Shown: positions 52,691-60,808 of the stretch, piece after piece
Numbering within the stretch: position 1 is the stretch's first letter
How the letters are laid out: each line of letters starts with the position of its first letter
From: Candidatus Melainabacteria bacterium
Lineage (GTDB): Bacteria; Cyanobacteriota; Vampirovibrionia; Obscuribacterales; Obscuribacteraceae
NCBI GenBank assembly: GCA_027451745.1
Contig: DAIDIP010000010.1
Location: 1 to 64,000, forward strand
DNA length: 64,000 nucleotides
Reading direction: 5' to 3'
Program-made: the position numbers and the translations under genes
Notes under the pieces: model-generated
What the model saw: the letters and a program-made list of their open reading frames with translations, nothing else
What the model was told of the DNA's origin: nothing
Databases searched by the model: none

Positions 52691-53317
52691 ATGATTGTTA
52701 TTCCCAAAGAAATTGACCCAAAAGATTTATATAAATTACTTATTGGTTCAGTATTACCAAGACCAATAGCCTGGGTTTCGAGCATTTCAAAAGAAGGTGT
52801 GCCTAATTTAGCTCCATTTTCGTTTTTTACAGTTGCTAGCACTGTGCCGCCAGTGCTTTGTTTTGCGCCACAATATAGCAAAGTAGAAGAAAAAAATGGC
52901 AAAACAATTCCGGTACCAAAAGATACTCTAGCTAATATCAAAGAGACCAAAGAATTTGTTGTAAATATAGTTAGTCATTCATTGGCAGAAAAAATGAATC
53001 AAAGCAGTGCGCCTTATGCACATAATATAAATGAGTTTGAAAAAGTAAATTTAGCGTCAAAACCGGCTACACATATAAAACCGCCCCTAGTGGCAGGCTC
53101 TTTAATAAACATGGAATGCAAACTTTATGACATAATCGAGATAGGACATGGATTGCTTGGCGGCAACCTGATTCTGGGTGAGATTATTTGCATACATTTG
53201 AATGATTCAGTTTATAAAAATACGCACATTGATCTTGATGTATTAGATCCAGTAGGACGCTTATCTGGCAATTTATATACAACAATAAAAGATCGCTTTG
53301 AGTTGGAAAGACCATAG
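52691..53317 (+). CDS. Flavin reductase-like (DIM6/NTAB) FMN-binding protein
   Basis: A 208-residue protein of the flavin reductase-like split-barrel family. The N-terminus YKLLIGSVLPRPIAWVSSISKEGVPNLAPFSFFTVASTVPPVLCFAP is the hallmark, carrying the FMN-phosphate contacts. Family members reduce or store flavin. The divergent acyl-CoA dehydrogenase-like gene next to it also binds flavin, suggesting a joint redox role, which is only an inference. Confidence 0.88.
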   Translation: MIVIPKEIDPKDLYKLLIGSVLPRPIAWVSSISKEGVPNLAPFSFFTVASTVPPVLCFAPQYSKVEEKNGKTIPVPKDTLANIKETKEFVVNIVSHSLAEKMNQSSAPYAHNINEFEKVNLASKPATHIKPPLVAGSLINMECKLYDIIEIGHGLLGGNLILGEIICIHLNDSVYKNTHIDLDVLDPVGRLSGNLYTTIKDRFELERP

Positions 53318-53406
53318 CGGAAATCAACTAAGACAGAACGCCATAAAATAGAGTCTGCCTTAGTTTGAAATGATTTATCGAAAAGGATGAAAAGATAAAA
53401 AGAAAA

Positions 53407-53441
53407 GCCGACAGAGTCCGCACGTAGCGGGCCCTGCCGGC
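53407..53441 (-). terminator. 15-bp terminator of islet I
   Basis: The stem GCCGACAGAGTCCGC/GCGGGCCCTGCCGGC is best paired on the minus strand (two G-U, one mismatch), where TTTTCTTTTTATCTTTTC follows. Confidence 0.72.
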
Positions 53442-53469
53442 AAAAGATTGTTGTCTCTCCTGTTGAAAG

Positions 53470-53724
53470 TCATACTGTGATCAACGTTCCATTCAGCCAT
53501 TCAGTAGTATCCCCTTTGCTCATTTCGGCGATGATCCTCTTCATCACCGACGCGACTTCGTCTCTGTCGCCCGTTCCCAACGCTGCAAACAGCGCTTTCT
53601 GTTCGGGAATGAACAAATCGGGGTACCTGGTGCCGAAAGCGAGAAGGTGCTCAGCAGCGCTGTCGAAGTCCCCGGTGACTAGCGCTTGCATGAACTGCCA
53701 GAACACCGTGTGAATCGTGGTCAT
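53470..53724 (-). CDS. Small helical hypothetical protein (islet I, gene 2)
   Basis: An 84-residue all-helical-looking protein (TVFWQFMQALVTGDFDSAAEHLLAFGTRYP; FIPEQKALFAALGTGDRDEVASVMKRIIAEM). CTGGAG precedes the ATG. A better AGGAGG site about 100 bases further upstream opens an overlapping frame from TTG (about 47 codons), possibly a translated leader. No family recognised; GC-rich codons. Follows the GLPATATW-repeat gene by about 110 bases in the same direction, so probably one transcript. Confidence 0.58.
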   Translation of the reverse strand: MTTIHTVFWQFMQALVTGDFDSAAEHLLAFGTRYPDLFIPEQKALFAALGTGDRDEVASVMKRIIAEMSKGDTTEWLNGTLITV

Positions 53725-53833
53725 TTTGAAGCTCCAGAATTTCAGGAAGCTCGAACGCTCGAACGCATTGGCGATGGCTCATTGTCTCGGACAAAGATCC
53801 TCCTGTTAGATACAAGCTATCTCTTACCTGTAC

Positions 53834-54202
53834 CTACCTACCACGGAACTTTCCCAGATTGTGCAGCCTGCGCCTTTCTGCAACCGACTTGATGGGGTCG
53901 GAACTCTTGGGCTTGGGCAAGCTGTCATTGTCCCGGTTAGCTTCAATCGCCTTCCTAATCTCTTTCCAGGTGGCGGTGGCGGGCAGCCCGATTTTGACAG
54001 CAGCTTGTCGCCGCTCCTCCTCTTCAATCTCCTCCCAGGTAGCGGTGGCGGGCAGCCCGAACTCATCAGTAGCCGCACGACGCGCGGCTACTGCAATGTC
54101 TTCCCAGGTAACGGTGGCGGGCAGCCCATACCAGGCTGCTGCAGTTTCTCTTGCCTCTCTTCGGCTTACCATCTCCGGCTCCAGCCATCTCGACTGTCGC
54201 AT
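53834..54202 (-). CDS. Triple-repeat GLPATATWEEI protein (islet I, gene 1)
   Basis: 122 residues from the ATG at 54202, with GGAAGGAG 6 bases upstream; an earlier in-frame ATG lacks this. It contains three tandem units of about 23 residues with the core GLPATxTWEDI/EEI/KEI (about residues 26-90), each a short turn then a charged helix. The tail is basic (SVAERRRLHNLGKFRGR). The regular spacing suggests a small helical repeat or adaptor; I recall similar GLPxTATWEE repeats in hypothetical proteins of candidate-phyla genomes, but cannot check. GC-rich codons. Confidence 0.65.
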   Translation of the reverse strand: MRQSRWLEPEMVSRREARETAAAWYGLPATVTWEDIAVAARRAATDEFGLPATATWEEIEEEERRQAAVKIGLPATATWKEIRKAIEANRDNDSLPKPKSSDPIKSVAERRRLHNLGKFRGR

Positions 54203-54415
54203 TCTGACTCCTTCCGATGGTAATTCACCGCTCCAAATCAGCCTAGCGCAAAGCCAGTGCCCACATGCCCTCACCTCTGAGGGACTTACAGCTCACACTA
54301 ACAAAGACACTACGCCAACTCAGGTACCAAAACGAGAAATGAAACTAACACCCAAATCCTGCTATTTTTAGGTGGACAAAGTCAAGCCCGCCCGAAAATA
54401 GCCCAGAAACTTCCA

Positions 54416-54443
54416 ATTTTATCCTGACAACCGATCCTGTCAA
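54416..54443 (-). promoter_or_regulatory. Sigma70-like promoter of islet I
   Basis: On the minus strand TTGACA, a 16-base spacer and TAAAAT, about 215 bases upstream of the first islet I gene. It is the clearest islet promoter in the window. Confidence 0.55.
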
Positions 54444-54520
54444 ACCAGGTATCAAAAGCCCAAATTCCAGGTACTGCTTGCTCTATATATGTTTGAAAAA
54501 TTTAATTCAAGCATCATCAA

Positions 54521-54539
54521 TAGCGCAGCGCGCCGAGCA
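54521..54539. repeat. Weak TAGCGC-like element, copy 9
   Basis: TAGCGCAGCGCGCCGAGCA, GC-rich with GCGC pairs but without the mirrored CGCTAA arm; included because of its position 320 bases upstream of the islet I start. Confidence 0.3.
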
Positions 54540-54655
54540 CTTTTCTTAAGAGTACCTCATTTGTCTTCGCTCAATAAATTGGTATTGCTTTGTCACTTGC
54601 CCAAAGGAAAATTTGATTTTTTTGAAAAATCGTCTGAATATTTAGGTAGCACAAA

Positions 54656-55447
54656 TCACGTTAATATCTGAGTCTGCTTGCTACTAACCCGCTTAAAGAC
54701 CGCAATCATTCGAGGTGAATTTTCTTGGTCAAAGGCTTGTTTGAGATTAAAGTCACCAAGCAAGGCTACCACTCGCCATTGTTTGCCCATATATTTAATG
54801 AGTTCTTCTATGGAGAGAAATCTTTGCACCTGAGCGTCGTTGATAATTTTTGTGGCTTCGCTAGCTTTATCAATGAATTCATAAACAAAAGAAGTATGCA
54901 AAAGATCTTCTTCAAAATGCCATTCTCGCAAAACGTTAAATAAGAAATGTCTATCTTCAGCCTGGCAATTATCACTGTATGACTTAGGTAGACGATGAAT
55001 ATTTAGTTGATCAAATACCACCAAATCATTTGTATACTTTTTGACCCAATCGTAGAATAATTCACGATCAATATTGTCTAACAAATAAGTATGACTAGAC
55101 ATCATACAAATGCTGGAATCAAAATTTTGATTGAGGTTAATAGCCTCGAAAGATTCATTCACTAGCTTTAATTGCGAACAACTGCGTTTAGCAATGTTTA
55201 AAGCAATCTTTGATTTATCGAGCAAAGTGACATCAAAGCCGTGTTTTACCAGAGGTATGGCATGTATACCAGCACTGCCACCCAAATCAATAATAGTTTT
55301 GATTTTAGACGAGCTAGCAAATATATCAAGCAAGAATTTTACTTCTTCAGATTCACTGGCTTTTTTGCCTAGACAAGCATCCCGCCATAATGTGTAGAAC
55401 TCGGCGAGGTCATCATGAATTCTTGGCTCTATTAGTGTACTTTTCAT
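54656..55447 (-). CDS. SAM-dependent methyltransferase (class I)
   Basis: A 263-residue protein with a Rossmann methyltransferase core: motif I IIDLGGSAGIHAIPLV (about 57-72), the acidic end of strand 2 in VTLLDKSKIAL, and motif IV-like ICMMSSHTYLLDNI. N-terminal and C-terminal helices are unlike common subfamilies; the substrate is unknown. It is transcribed alone and has an 11-bp-repeat operator at 55505-55527, linking it with the giant-protein genes. Confidence 0.82.
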   Translation of the reverse strand: MKSTLIEPRIHDDLAEFYTLWRDACLGKKASESEEVKFLLDIFASSSKIKTIIDLGGSAGIHAIPLVKHGFDVTLLDKSKIALNIAKRSCSQLKLVNESFEAINLNQNFDSSICMMSSHTYLLDNIDRELFYDWVKKYTNDLVVFDQLNIHRLPKSYSDNCQAEDRHFLFNVLREWHFEEDLLHTSFVYEFIDKASEATKIINDAQVQRFLSIEELIKYMGKQWRVVALLGDFNLKQAFDQENSPRMIAVFKRVSSKQTQILT

Positions 55448-55504
55448 TTACCTGTGCTTCCTGGTAAAGCGGCTAAAAATCCTCATGCTTTTACTTTAAG
55501 ACTT

Positions 55505-55527
55505 AGCTGTGAGATCCATGTGAGCAA
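55505..55527 (-). promoter_or_regulatory. Operator: 11-bp direct repeat (TCTCACA box), site 7
   Basis: On the minus strand CTCACATGGAT is followed by CTCACAGCTAA; cores exactly 11 bases apart. It lies about 60 bases upstream of the methyltransferase start and 22 bases from the purN stop. Confidence 0.65.
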
Positions 55528-55548
55528 AGGAAATTATGAAAGACGATT

Positions 55549-56145
55549 TTAATCCAAGCTAATCTTTCCAGAAGCAATATTTTTGAGGGTTTCGACTAAT
55601 AAAATGTGTTCTTGTTGAAGCACACGAGCAGCCAATATCTGTGCTGTATCGTTTTCCAGTACTGGTACAGTGCATTGAGCAATAATATTGCCTTCATCAT
55701 AGCGTTCGTTAGCATGATGAATAGTTATGCCAGTTTCTTTTTCTCCAGCATTAATTACTGCCTCATGAACACGAATGCCGTACATGCCTTTGCCACCATA
55801 TTTAGGCAAAAGTGCAGGGTGTATGTTTAAAATGCGTTTGCGATAAGCGTTGACTACCAGCTGACCAACCAGTTTCATATAGCCAACTAATAGCACCAAA
55901 TCAACTTTATGATCTTGCAATTTGGCTAAAATGGCTGCATCTAGAGCATCAGGATCTTTGTGCGTGGCATAACTTAAATGACAAGTTTCTATGCCATGCT
56001 CTTTGGCAAATTGCAAAGCAACTGAATCTTTGTTGTTGCTTACAACTATAACTGGGCGAGCAAACAACTCTCCTTGTTCGCAGGCGCGAACAACAGCTTG
56101 CATATTGCTTCCATTGTGGGAGGCGAGAAAACCAAGATTGAGCAT
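55549..56145 (-). CDS. purN: Phosphoribosylglycinamide formyltransferase 1
   Basis: 198 residues from the ATG at 56145. It transfers a formyl group from 10-formyl-tetrahydrofolate to GAR in purine synthesis. Signatures: FLASHNGSNMQAV (phosphate loop), the catalytic Asn-His pair in ILNIHPALLP, GGKGMYGIRVHEAVINAGEKETGITIHHANERYDEGNIIAQ with catalytic Asp. Length is normal. No other pur genes nearby. Confidence 0.93.
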   Translation of the reverse strand: MLNLGFLASHNGSNMQAVVRACEQGELFARPVIVVSNNKDSVALQFAKEHGIETCHLSYATHKDPDALDAAILAKLQDHKVDLVLLVGYMKLVGQLVVNAYRKRILNIHPALLPKYGGKGMYGIRVHEAVINAGEKETGITIHHANERYDEGNIIAQCTVPVLENDTAQILAARVLQQEHILLVETLKNIASGKISLD

Positions 56146-56336
56146 GGGAATATTTTGGCACAATACAAGAATTGTCTTAGCTGTTATGTCAACAAATCAG
56201 CAAAGGTTTACGAGAGCCTAGACAAGTGAAAATGATTGCAATTTTTTCACCGACGCATGCCTGTTTGCATATACAAGTTATAATAATAGCCCTTTCCAGC
56301 CCTTTCCGACATTCATTTGCCTGTTGATATTGATCT

Positions 56337-56469
56337 TGCTAATGAATCTAATGAATGTGGTATAAGAAGGCCAGTCCTCATCCTAAACTTTAGGCTGATA
56401 AAAATATCAGGAGCAAAAAGCTGTTATTGAAACTTGGTTGGAACAGCTTTTGCTCCTGATATTTTTATC
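56337..56469 (+). ncRNA. Putative small RNA: promoter followed by a 28-bp hairpin
   Basis: TTGCTA (56337) and an extended -10 TGG-TATAAG (56358-56366) are followed about 30 bases later by an inverted repeat with 28-29-base arms: GATAAAAATATCAGGAGC... at 56397 and its complement ending at 56469, with a 16-base loop and one bulge. A smaller CCTAAACTTTAGG hairpin precedes it. No reading frame. Long AT-rich arms fit a stable antisense-type RNA or a small inverted-repeat transposon remnant. Confidence 0.5.
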
Positions 56470-56682
56470 ATTGGATTATTGTGCCAACGACAACTTACTC
56501 TAGATAAAATAGTGGAGCAGAGTCAAGCTAACGGCACTCTTATCTACCACTGGCTGTAGAAAGTCTGCAAATCTAATTTGGGCATAGACAATAGTAACTT
56601 TTAAAGAGCTGATATTCTCAAACTCAGCCATTCGATTTAATAATGAAAGGTCAAATAGGGGTCATTAAATCAACTGTTTGAG

Positions 56683-56700
56683 GTTAGCGTAGCTAGCGCA
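56683..56700. repeat. TAGCGC-type short palindrome, copy 10
   Basis: GTTAGCGTAGCTAGCGCA, at the 3' side of islet J, about 90 bases before its terminator. Confidence 0.55.
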
Positions 56701-56791
56701 AAAATATACGAACTTTGATGTTAAGGATTGCCGTGTTGCATCACGTATTGCCAGTGCCGATGCGTAGATCAAAAATAAAAAAGGAAATGGC

Positions 56792-56831
56792 AAAGAAAGT
56801 GCGCGATGATTGTCCATCGCGCACTTTCTTT
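56792..56831 (-). terminator. 17-bp terminator of islet J
   Basis: AAAGAAAGTGCGCGATG pairs perfectly with CATCGCGCACTTTCTTT around a 6-base loop; on the minus strand GCCATTTCCTTTTTTATTTTTG follows. It is the longest perfect terminator stem among the islets. Confidence 0.82.
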
Positions 56832-56856
56832 GAGTGTAAAAACTCACGAACTCAGA

Positions 56857-57309
56857 TTAGCTCTGCCGAGGCGGCAGCAGAGCCAGCAGTTCGTTTAGGA
56901 GATCCTTGGACTTCTCCAAAAAGTCCTTGGCTGCGACGAGATTGCGCTGGGAGCTGCCAGGACAGTAGAATCCATCCCGCAGCCGCAGCCGTCGATTGAC
57001 AACCCGCAGTCGCATAATCGCCTCTTTGACACCGTCTAGAGCGTTGGTGAAAGTGTTACGCAGCACCTCCACTCCCATTTCTTCTTTAATGGGGGCCGCC
57101 AACCAGATTTCGCAGGACTCGATCTGCTTGTGGGCTTCGCCTACAAATCCCCACAGGATCAACCCCTCTTCTGTGTATTGTGTGTGTGTGTCCTGATTTG
57201 GCGAAAGCGAGCGCAAGATCGCTGCCATCGCCATCCCCAGCTCGTTCATAGCGCGACGATACTGTTTCAGGGCCGAGTCCTGCAGACTCAGCAACTCTTC
57301 GTGATTCAT
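56857..57309 (-). CDS. Helical hypothetical protein (islet J, gene 2)
   Basis: A 150-residue, apparently all-alpha protein (LSLQDSALKQYRRAMNELGMAMAAILRSL; VEVLRNTFTNALDGVKEAIMRLRVVNRRLRLRDGF; NLVAAKDFLEKSKDLLNELLALL), perhaps a four-helix bundle. Gly/Thr-rich GGGGGTGTT precedes the ATG, a weak ribosome site. No signal peptide or family. GC-rich codons. Separated from the next islet J gene by that gene's own terminator at 57359, so it is probably its own unit. Confidence 0.6.
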   Translation of the reverse strand: MNHEELLSLQDSALKQYRRAMNELGMAMAAILRSLSPNQDTHTQYTEEGLILWGFVGEAHKQIESCEIWLAAPIKEEMGVEVLRNTFTNALDGVKEAIMRLRVVNRRLRLRDGFYCPGSSQRNLVAAKDFLEKSKDLLNELLALLPPRQS

Positions 57310-57358
57310 AACACCCCCAACATTGTCAAGGTTTTCACTGCGAAAGAAAGGAGCAAAA

Positions 57359-57387
57359 CCGGTAGACAGGATGTGCCCGTCTACCGG
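57359..57387 (-). terminator. Terminator between the two islet J genes
   Basis: CCGGTAGAC pairs with GTCTACCGG, followed on the minus strand by TTTTGCTCCTTTC. It ends the 96-residue gene. Confidence 0.65.
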
Positions 57388-57418
57388 TCAAAGGTTTGCG
57401 GTGAGGTGCGGGCGGGGG

Positions 57419-57709
57419 TCAAATTCGACGATACCCACCAGCGCACCGTTCGTAGCGATCGCCTCGATCGCCCATGGTCGTCCCGCTGCCTTCGTCAATA
57501 TAATCAGCCCAGTCCTCTTTGCCGAACCGGGGCAGCACCCGCTTCTTGGTGCTGTGGTCCGACGGCGTGGGTTTGCCGGTGCGCGTGGTCTCCTGAGTCT
57601 TGGGGACCAGCTTGCTTCCTCTCTTGATTGAGACGCTGGCTTGCGCAGCAGGACTGACAGTGGTGGCGGGCTTGTTGTTCGCCGGGGTCTTGGTCTTGGA
57701 CTGCGACAT
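57419..57709 (-). CDS. Small basic, disordered hypothetical protein (islet J, gene 1)
   Basis: 96 residues; AAGGAGG lies 5 bases before the chosen second ATG of an ATGATG pair. The first 60 residues are Lys/Thr/Ser/Pro-rich and probably disordered (SKTKTPANNKPATTVSPAAQ), and the rest is charged with Gly, Asp and Arg. A basic nucleic-acid-binding peptide is conceivable. No family recognised. Own terminator. Confidence 0.52.
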   Translation of the reverse strand: MSQSKTKTPANNKPATTVSPAAQASVSIKRGSKLVPKTQETTRTGKPTPSDHSTKKRVLPRFGKEDWADYIDEGSGTTMGDRGDRYERCAGGYRRI

Positions 57710-58170
57710 CATGTCCTCCTTCTTTCTGTCGTTCTAGTCTCTAATCCTGTGATGTGTGGTCCCCGTAACGTCGCCTTGAGCCTTTGCTACGCGCTGTGCG
57801 CAGTTCGGAACACACAGAAGATAGGTTACCTGCTCGCGATGAGCAGAGAGGAAAGACCTTTCTTGGGATTCTGTGTTGCTTTCGGAGACGTTGGATTGAC
57901 TAAATAGATTGGAGACATCCTAAACGTGACAAATCTCTTGGGGCTAAAGCAAGCTTTACTTGGTAAACATAAATTAATTCGAAATATATTAATCGTACGT
58001 CTTTTGCTGTATGGTACTTCTTTTTACAATTCGCCAATTCTTAAAACACTAAAAATTTAAGCACAGTAGACCCTATTAAATACTTGATAACCAGCTAGCG
58101 CAGCTAGCGCTATGCGCTCGTAGATTCAAAAATTATTCTGACCTAAGCTAGCGTTTTTTTAAGTTATGGG
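57710..58170. other. Upstream spacer of islet J
   Basis: No gene. GC-richer leader to about 57900, then very AT-rich sequence up to the TAGCGC repeat at 58092 and a second CTAGCG at 58147, just before the glycosidase-like gene's stop. Confidence 0.5.
58092..58112. repeat. TAGCGC-type short palindrome, copy 11 (best consensus)
   Basis: CAGCTAGCGCAGCTAGCGCTA, matching the consensus TAGCGC-AGCTA-GCGCTA. It lies about 380 bases upstream of islet J gene 1; GCGCT follows shortly after. Confidence 0.65.
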
Positions 58171-59853
58171 TCACTGAGCAGAAGTAAATTCAATACTGCC
58201 AACTAAAAGATCTTTGCCAATTAACTGCGGTTTATTTGGGATGGCGCGGCAATAATTCAATTTTTCATTGCTTTGATCATCAACAATTGCTAGATACACT
58301 TCGTATTTACCTGGCTTAAGTAGCGGGGCTTTCAATTCTTCATCGCTTGAATTAATTTGTTCGCCCAACCAATCACAAGTTGATGTAGCGGGGGTGCGGC
58401 GCATCAAAGCTTTTGTTTTGCCTTGAGCATCTCTAAATTCTAATTGAATTTTATAGCTGCTTGGTACACCTTTATCCATTTCACGACTTAAGCGCTTGGC
58501 TGAAGCAGCACCGGTATTAAAAAAGGCAAAATGAATTGGCAATGTTTTGCCTGTCCCTACAGTAGCGGGGATGGATATTTCTTGCAATACAAGCTGATAG
58601 CCTAAGTGTAAACGCATTTGGGTAAGCCAGTCTTTTATAGCTTGGTCATTAGAATTGAAAAGTTCAGCTGGTATTTCAGCAAAGCTTAAACCATCATCAA
58701 AAGCATTTTTAGTTACTTTAGCCAATAATGGTTTGATAGCATCAGAGCCAATAGCGGGGGTGAATTGATAACCAGAAAGAGTATCATTTTTAAATTTCAA
58801 CAATAAGCGGTAATCATCAAAACCACGTTTGTCATTTTTGACATTTTGACGGGTTATATAAACTCTCTCGCCATAGCGATAGACCAAATAGTCAGAAATT
58901 TCGTCCAAACAATCTTGTCCTTTTCTATTAGGCAAAGGTGGGTCAAGATCAAAGTTTAGATGTTGCTTTTGGAATGCTTTTGGAAAAACATCGGCTGCAT
59001 ATTTCCAATGATTAACTAATTGACGAGGATTCATACCAAATGAAGTTTTGAGCTTTGTTTCTAATTCATTGTAAGCGTCTTTGTTTCCGGCAAATTCAGG
59101 CACAACTTTTGTGCTGCCCATTACGCCACCGCCAGTAATACCAATACTTTGAAAATTAGGATTTTTGTCATAGCGTCTGCCTAATTCATTTATAAAGTTA
59201 GTCCATTTAGCTAAATAAGTGCCATCCCAGAATATTGGCATTAGATGAGGCTTTCCATCTTTTCCTGTATAAGTTAAAGATTGTGTGCCGGCATCAAATA
59301 CCCAGTCGGGTGTATCTGAACTAGATACAATTTCTTTGCCTTTTGCTGAGGTTGATTCAGCGGCTTTTTGCTCAGGGACGTCCATTCCGCAAGTGGAGAT
59401 GCGCAGAATTAATTGCTTATTGTGTTTTGCACAAAATTGCAAAAGTTCGTCAATGATTTTCCAGTTAAAATTCGTTTCTTCTGGCTCTAGTATGCGCCAA
59501 GGTAGGGTACAAGAGATGCCACTAAGTTCTGGTTTGCTCAATAAGTGACTAATGTAGGTAGTGTCTTGGCATTTGTCAAAATCAATAGTGGCAAAAAGAC
59601 CGACATCTTTATTGGCAATTGGTTGTAATCCTTCAATTTCAGTAGTTTTAAAGGACTTCTTTTTGATAAGTCTGTCTTGCTTTTCATTTAAATAAGACTT
59701 TTCGTGGATTGGATTTAAGTATTTAACTATTTCGCTGCCATTAGGCATTGTCATAGCTGGTTTTATATAAAAGAACTGTCCAAAAATAGAAATAGAAGCG
59801 GCTATTATTGCAACTGTTTGGGTCTTATTGAACTGTTTCATATTTAAATTCAT
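58171..59853 (-). CDS. Exported TIM-barrel glycosidase-like protein with DUF4832-type C-terminus
   Basis: A 560-residue protein. A hydrophobic stretch near 12-28 (VAIIAASISIFGQFFYI) is a signal peptide or anchor. Residues about 75-330 resemble a GH-A clan barrel (GISCTLPWRILEPEETNFNWKIIDELLQFCAKHNKQLILRI; TNFINELGRRYDKNPNFQSIGI), and about 350-555 resemble DUF4832 followed by a beta domain (PGKYEVYLAIVDD). Such proteins are seen next to polysaccharide genes, but no clear catalytic Glu pair is identified. Transcribed alone. Confidence 0.7.
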   Translation of the reverse strand: MNLNMKQFNKTQTVAIIAASISIFGQFFYIKPAMTMPNGSEIVKYLNPIHEKSYLNEKQDRLIKKKSFKTTEIEGLQPIANKDVGLFATIDFDKCQDTTYISHLLSKPELSGISCTLPWRILEPEETNFNWKIIDELLQFCAKHNKQLILRISTCGMDVPEQKAAESTSAKGKEIVSSSDTPDWVFDAGTQSLTYTGKDGKPHLMPIFWDGTYLAKWTNFINELGRRYDKNPNFQSIGITGGGVMGSTKVVPEFAGNKDAYNELETKLKTSFGMNPRQLVNHWKYAADVFPKAFQKQHLNFDLDPPLPNRKGQDCLDEISDYLVYRYGERVYITRQNVKNDKRGFDDYRLLLKFKNDTLSGYQFTPAIGSDAIKPLLAKVTKNAFDDGLSFAEIPAELFNSNDQAIKDWLTQMRLHLGYQLVLQEISIPATVGTGKTLPIHFAFFNTGAASAKRLSREMDKGVPSSYKIQLEFRDAQGKTKALMRRTPATSTCDWLGEQINSSDEELKAPLLKPGKYEVYLAIVDDQSNEKLNYCRAIPNKPQLIGKDLLVGSIEFTSAQ

Positions 59854-60041
59854 ACCTAAGCTTTTGAGTCCACGAACATTACACCGGGGTTGCCATGGGC
59901 AAACTTTATTCTTTTCACTGTAATTAGCGATTTGGGATTAGCGACAATGTTAGTATGCATGCAAATGCTACTATGCTTGGGCAGAAAATAAATTGTTTTG
60001 CTTATTTTTAAAAAGTCAAAAAGTTTTATGGGGTATCCGAC

Positions 60042-60794
60042 TTGGGTTTAGTTTATCTAGGGCATAGCGCCGTTAGATTCGAAGTTAAGGGGCTGAATAT
60101 ATATGTCGATCCTTATTTTCACGATCCAGTTCACTGGGAAAAGCTGCCGCCTGGCAACATGATTTTGTTTAGTCATGGACATTTTGATCATGGCGTAATG
60201 ATGGCCGAAGAGCTTTATAAAGCCTGGCGCTGCCCAATAGTTGGTCCAAGAAATTTAATTCGCTGGTTGGCGCGAAAGTATAAAAAAACAATCCCAGTTA
60301 AAGCTTTTGTGCCACTAAATCATAATCAGAGCACAGTTGTTCAAGGTGTGAAGATAAAAGCAATTTCTGCTTCTCATCCATTAAATCGATTAGGAAAAAC
60401 AATTCTGACAATATTTGCCCGCAGCGCTGCACCTGGCAAGCCTGTGAATGGCTATTATTTTGACGGCTATTATCATGCAGGCGATACGGTTTATTCAGAT
60501 GATATTGTCAAAGCATTAAAAGATTTGCCAGTGCATACAGCCTGCTTGCCAATTGGTGGTAAATATGGCGTGGCAAATCCACGTGAAGCGCTGCGCTTAG
60601 CTGAAGATATTGGGGCGCAAAGATTAGTGCCCTTGCATTGGCAAGCATTAGTACATCAAATTCATTTTCGCTATAAATCGTCTGATCTAGTTAAGCTAGC
60701 AAAGCAAAAAGACACCGAAGTAGAAATTTGTCCTTTGGCTATAGGTGAAATGCTTGAATTGGCAGCCGCACATGTGCTTGTGAAAAAAAATTAG
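60042..60794 (+). CDS. UPF0173-type metal-dependent hydrolase (MBL fold)
   Basis: 250 residues from a TTG start with GGGG about 8 bases upstream, which gives the family N-terminus VYLGHSAVRFEVKGLNIYVDPYF. The metallo-beta-lactamase motif is His45-Gly-His47-Phe-Asp49-His50 (SHGHFDHG). Further ligands: YHAGDTVYSD and PLHW. Family members hydrolyse small esters or phosphodiesters; the substrate is unknown. Followed 14 bases later by the MntA-like gene. Confidence 0.83.
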   Translation: MGLVYLGHSAVRFEVKGLNIYVDPYFHDPVHWEKLPPGNMILFSHGHFDHGVMMAEELYKAWRCPIVGPRNLIRWLARKYKKTIPVKAFVPLNHNQSTVVQGVKIKAISASHPLNRLGKTILTIFARSAAPGKPVNGYYFDGYYHAGDTVYSDDIVKALKDLPVHTACLPIGGKYGVANPREALRLAEDIGAQRLVPLHWQALVHQIHFRYKSSDLVKLAKQKDTEVEICPLAIGEMLELAAAHVLVKKN

Positions 60795-60808
60795 ACATAT
60801 AATAGAGT

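Larger units (their letters stand above)
54203..54655. other. Upstream spacer of islet I
   Basis: No gene. GC-richer near the islet gene, then AT-rich with a promoter (54416-54443) and a weak TAGCGC-like element near 54521. A plus-strand frame at 54489-54671 has no support. Confidence 0.45.
56146..56791. other. Intergenic region with a hairpin RNA candidate and a TAGCGC repeat
   Basis: No protein gene. It holds the promoter-plus-hairpin unit (56337-56469) and the repeat at 56683. The rest is AT-rich. Confidence 0.5.
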
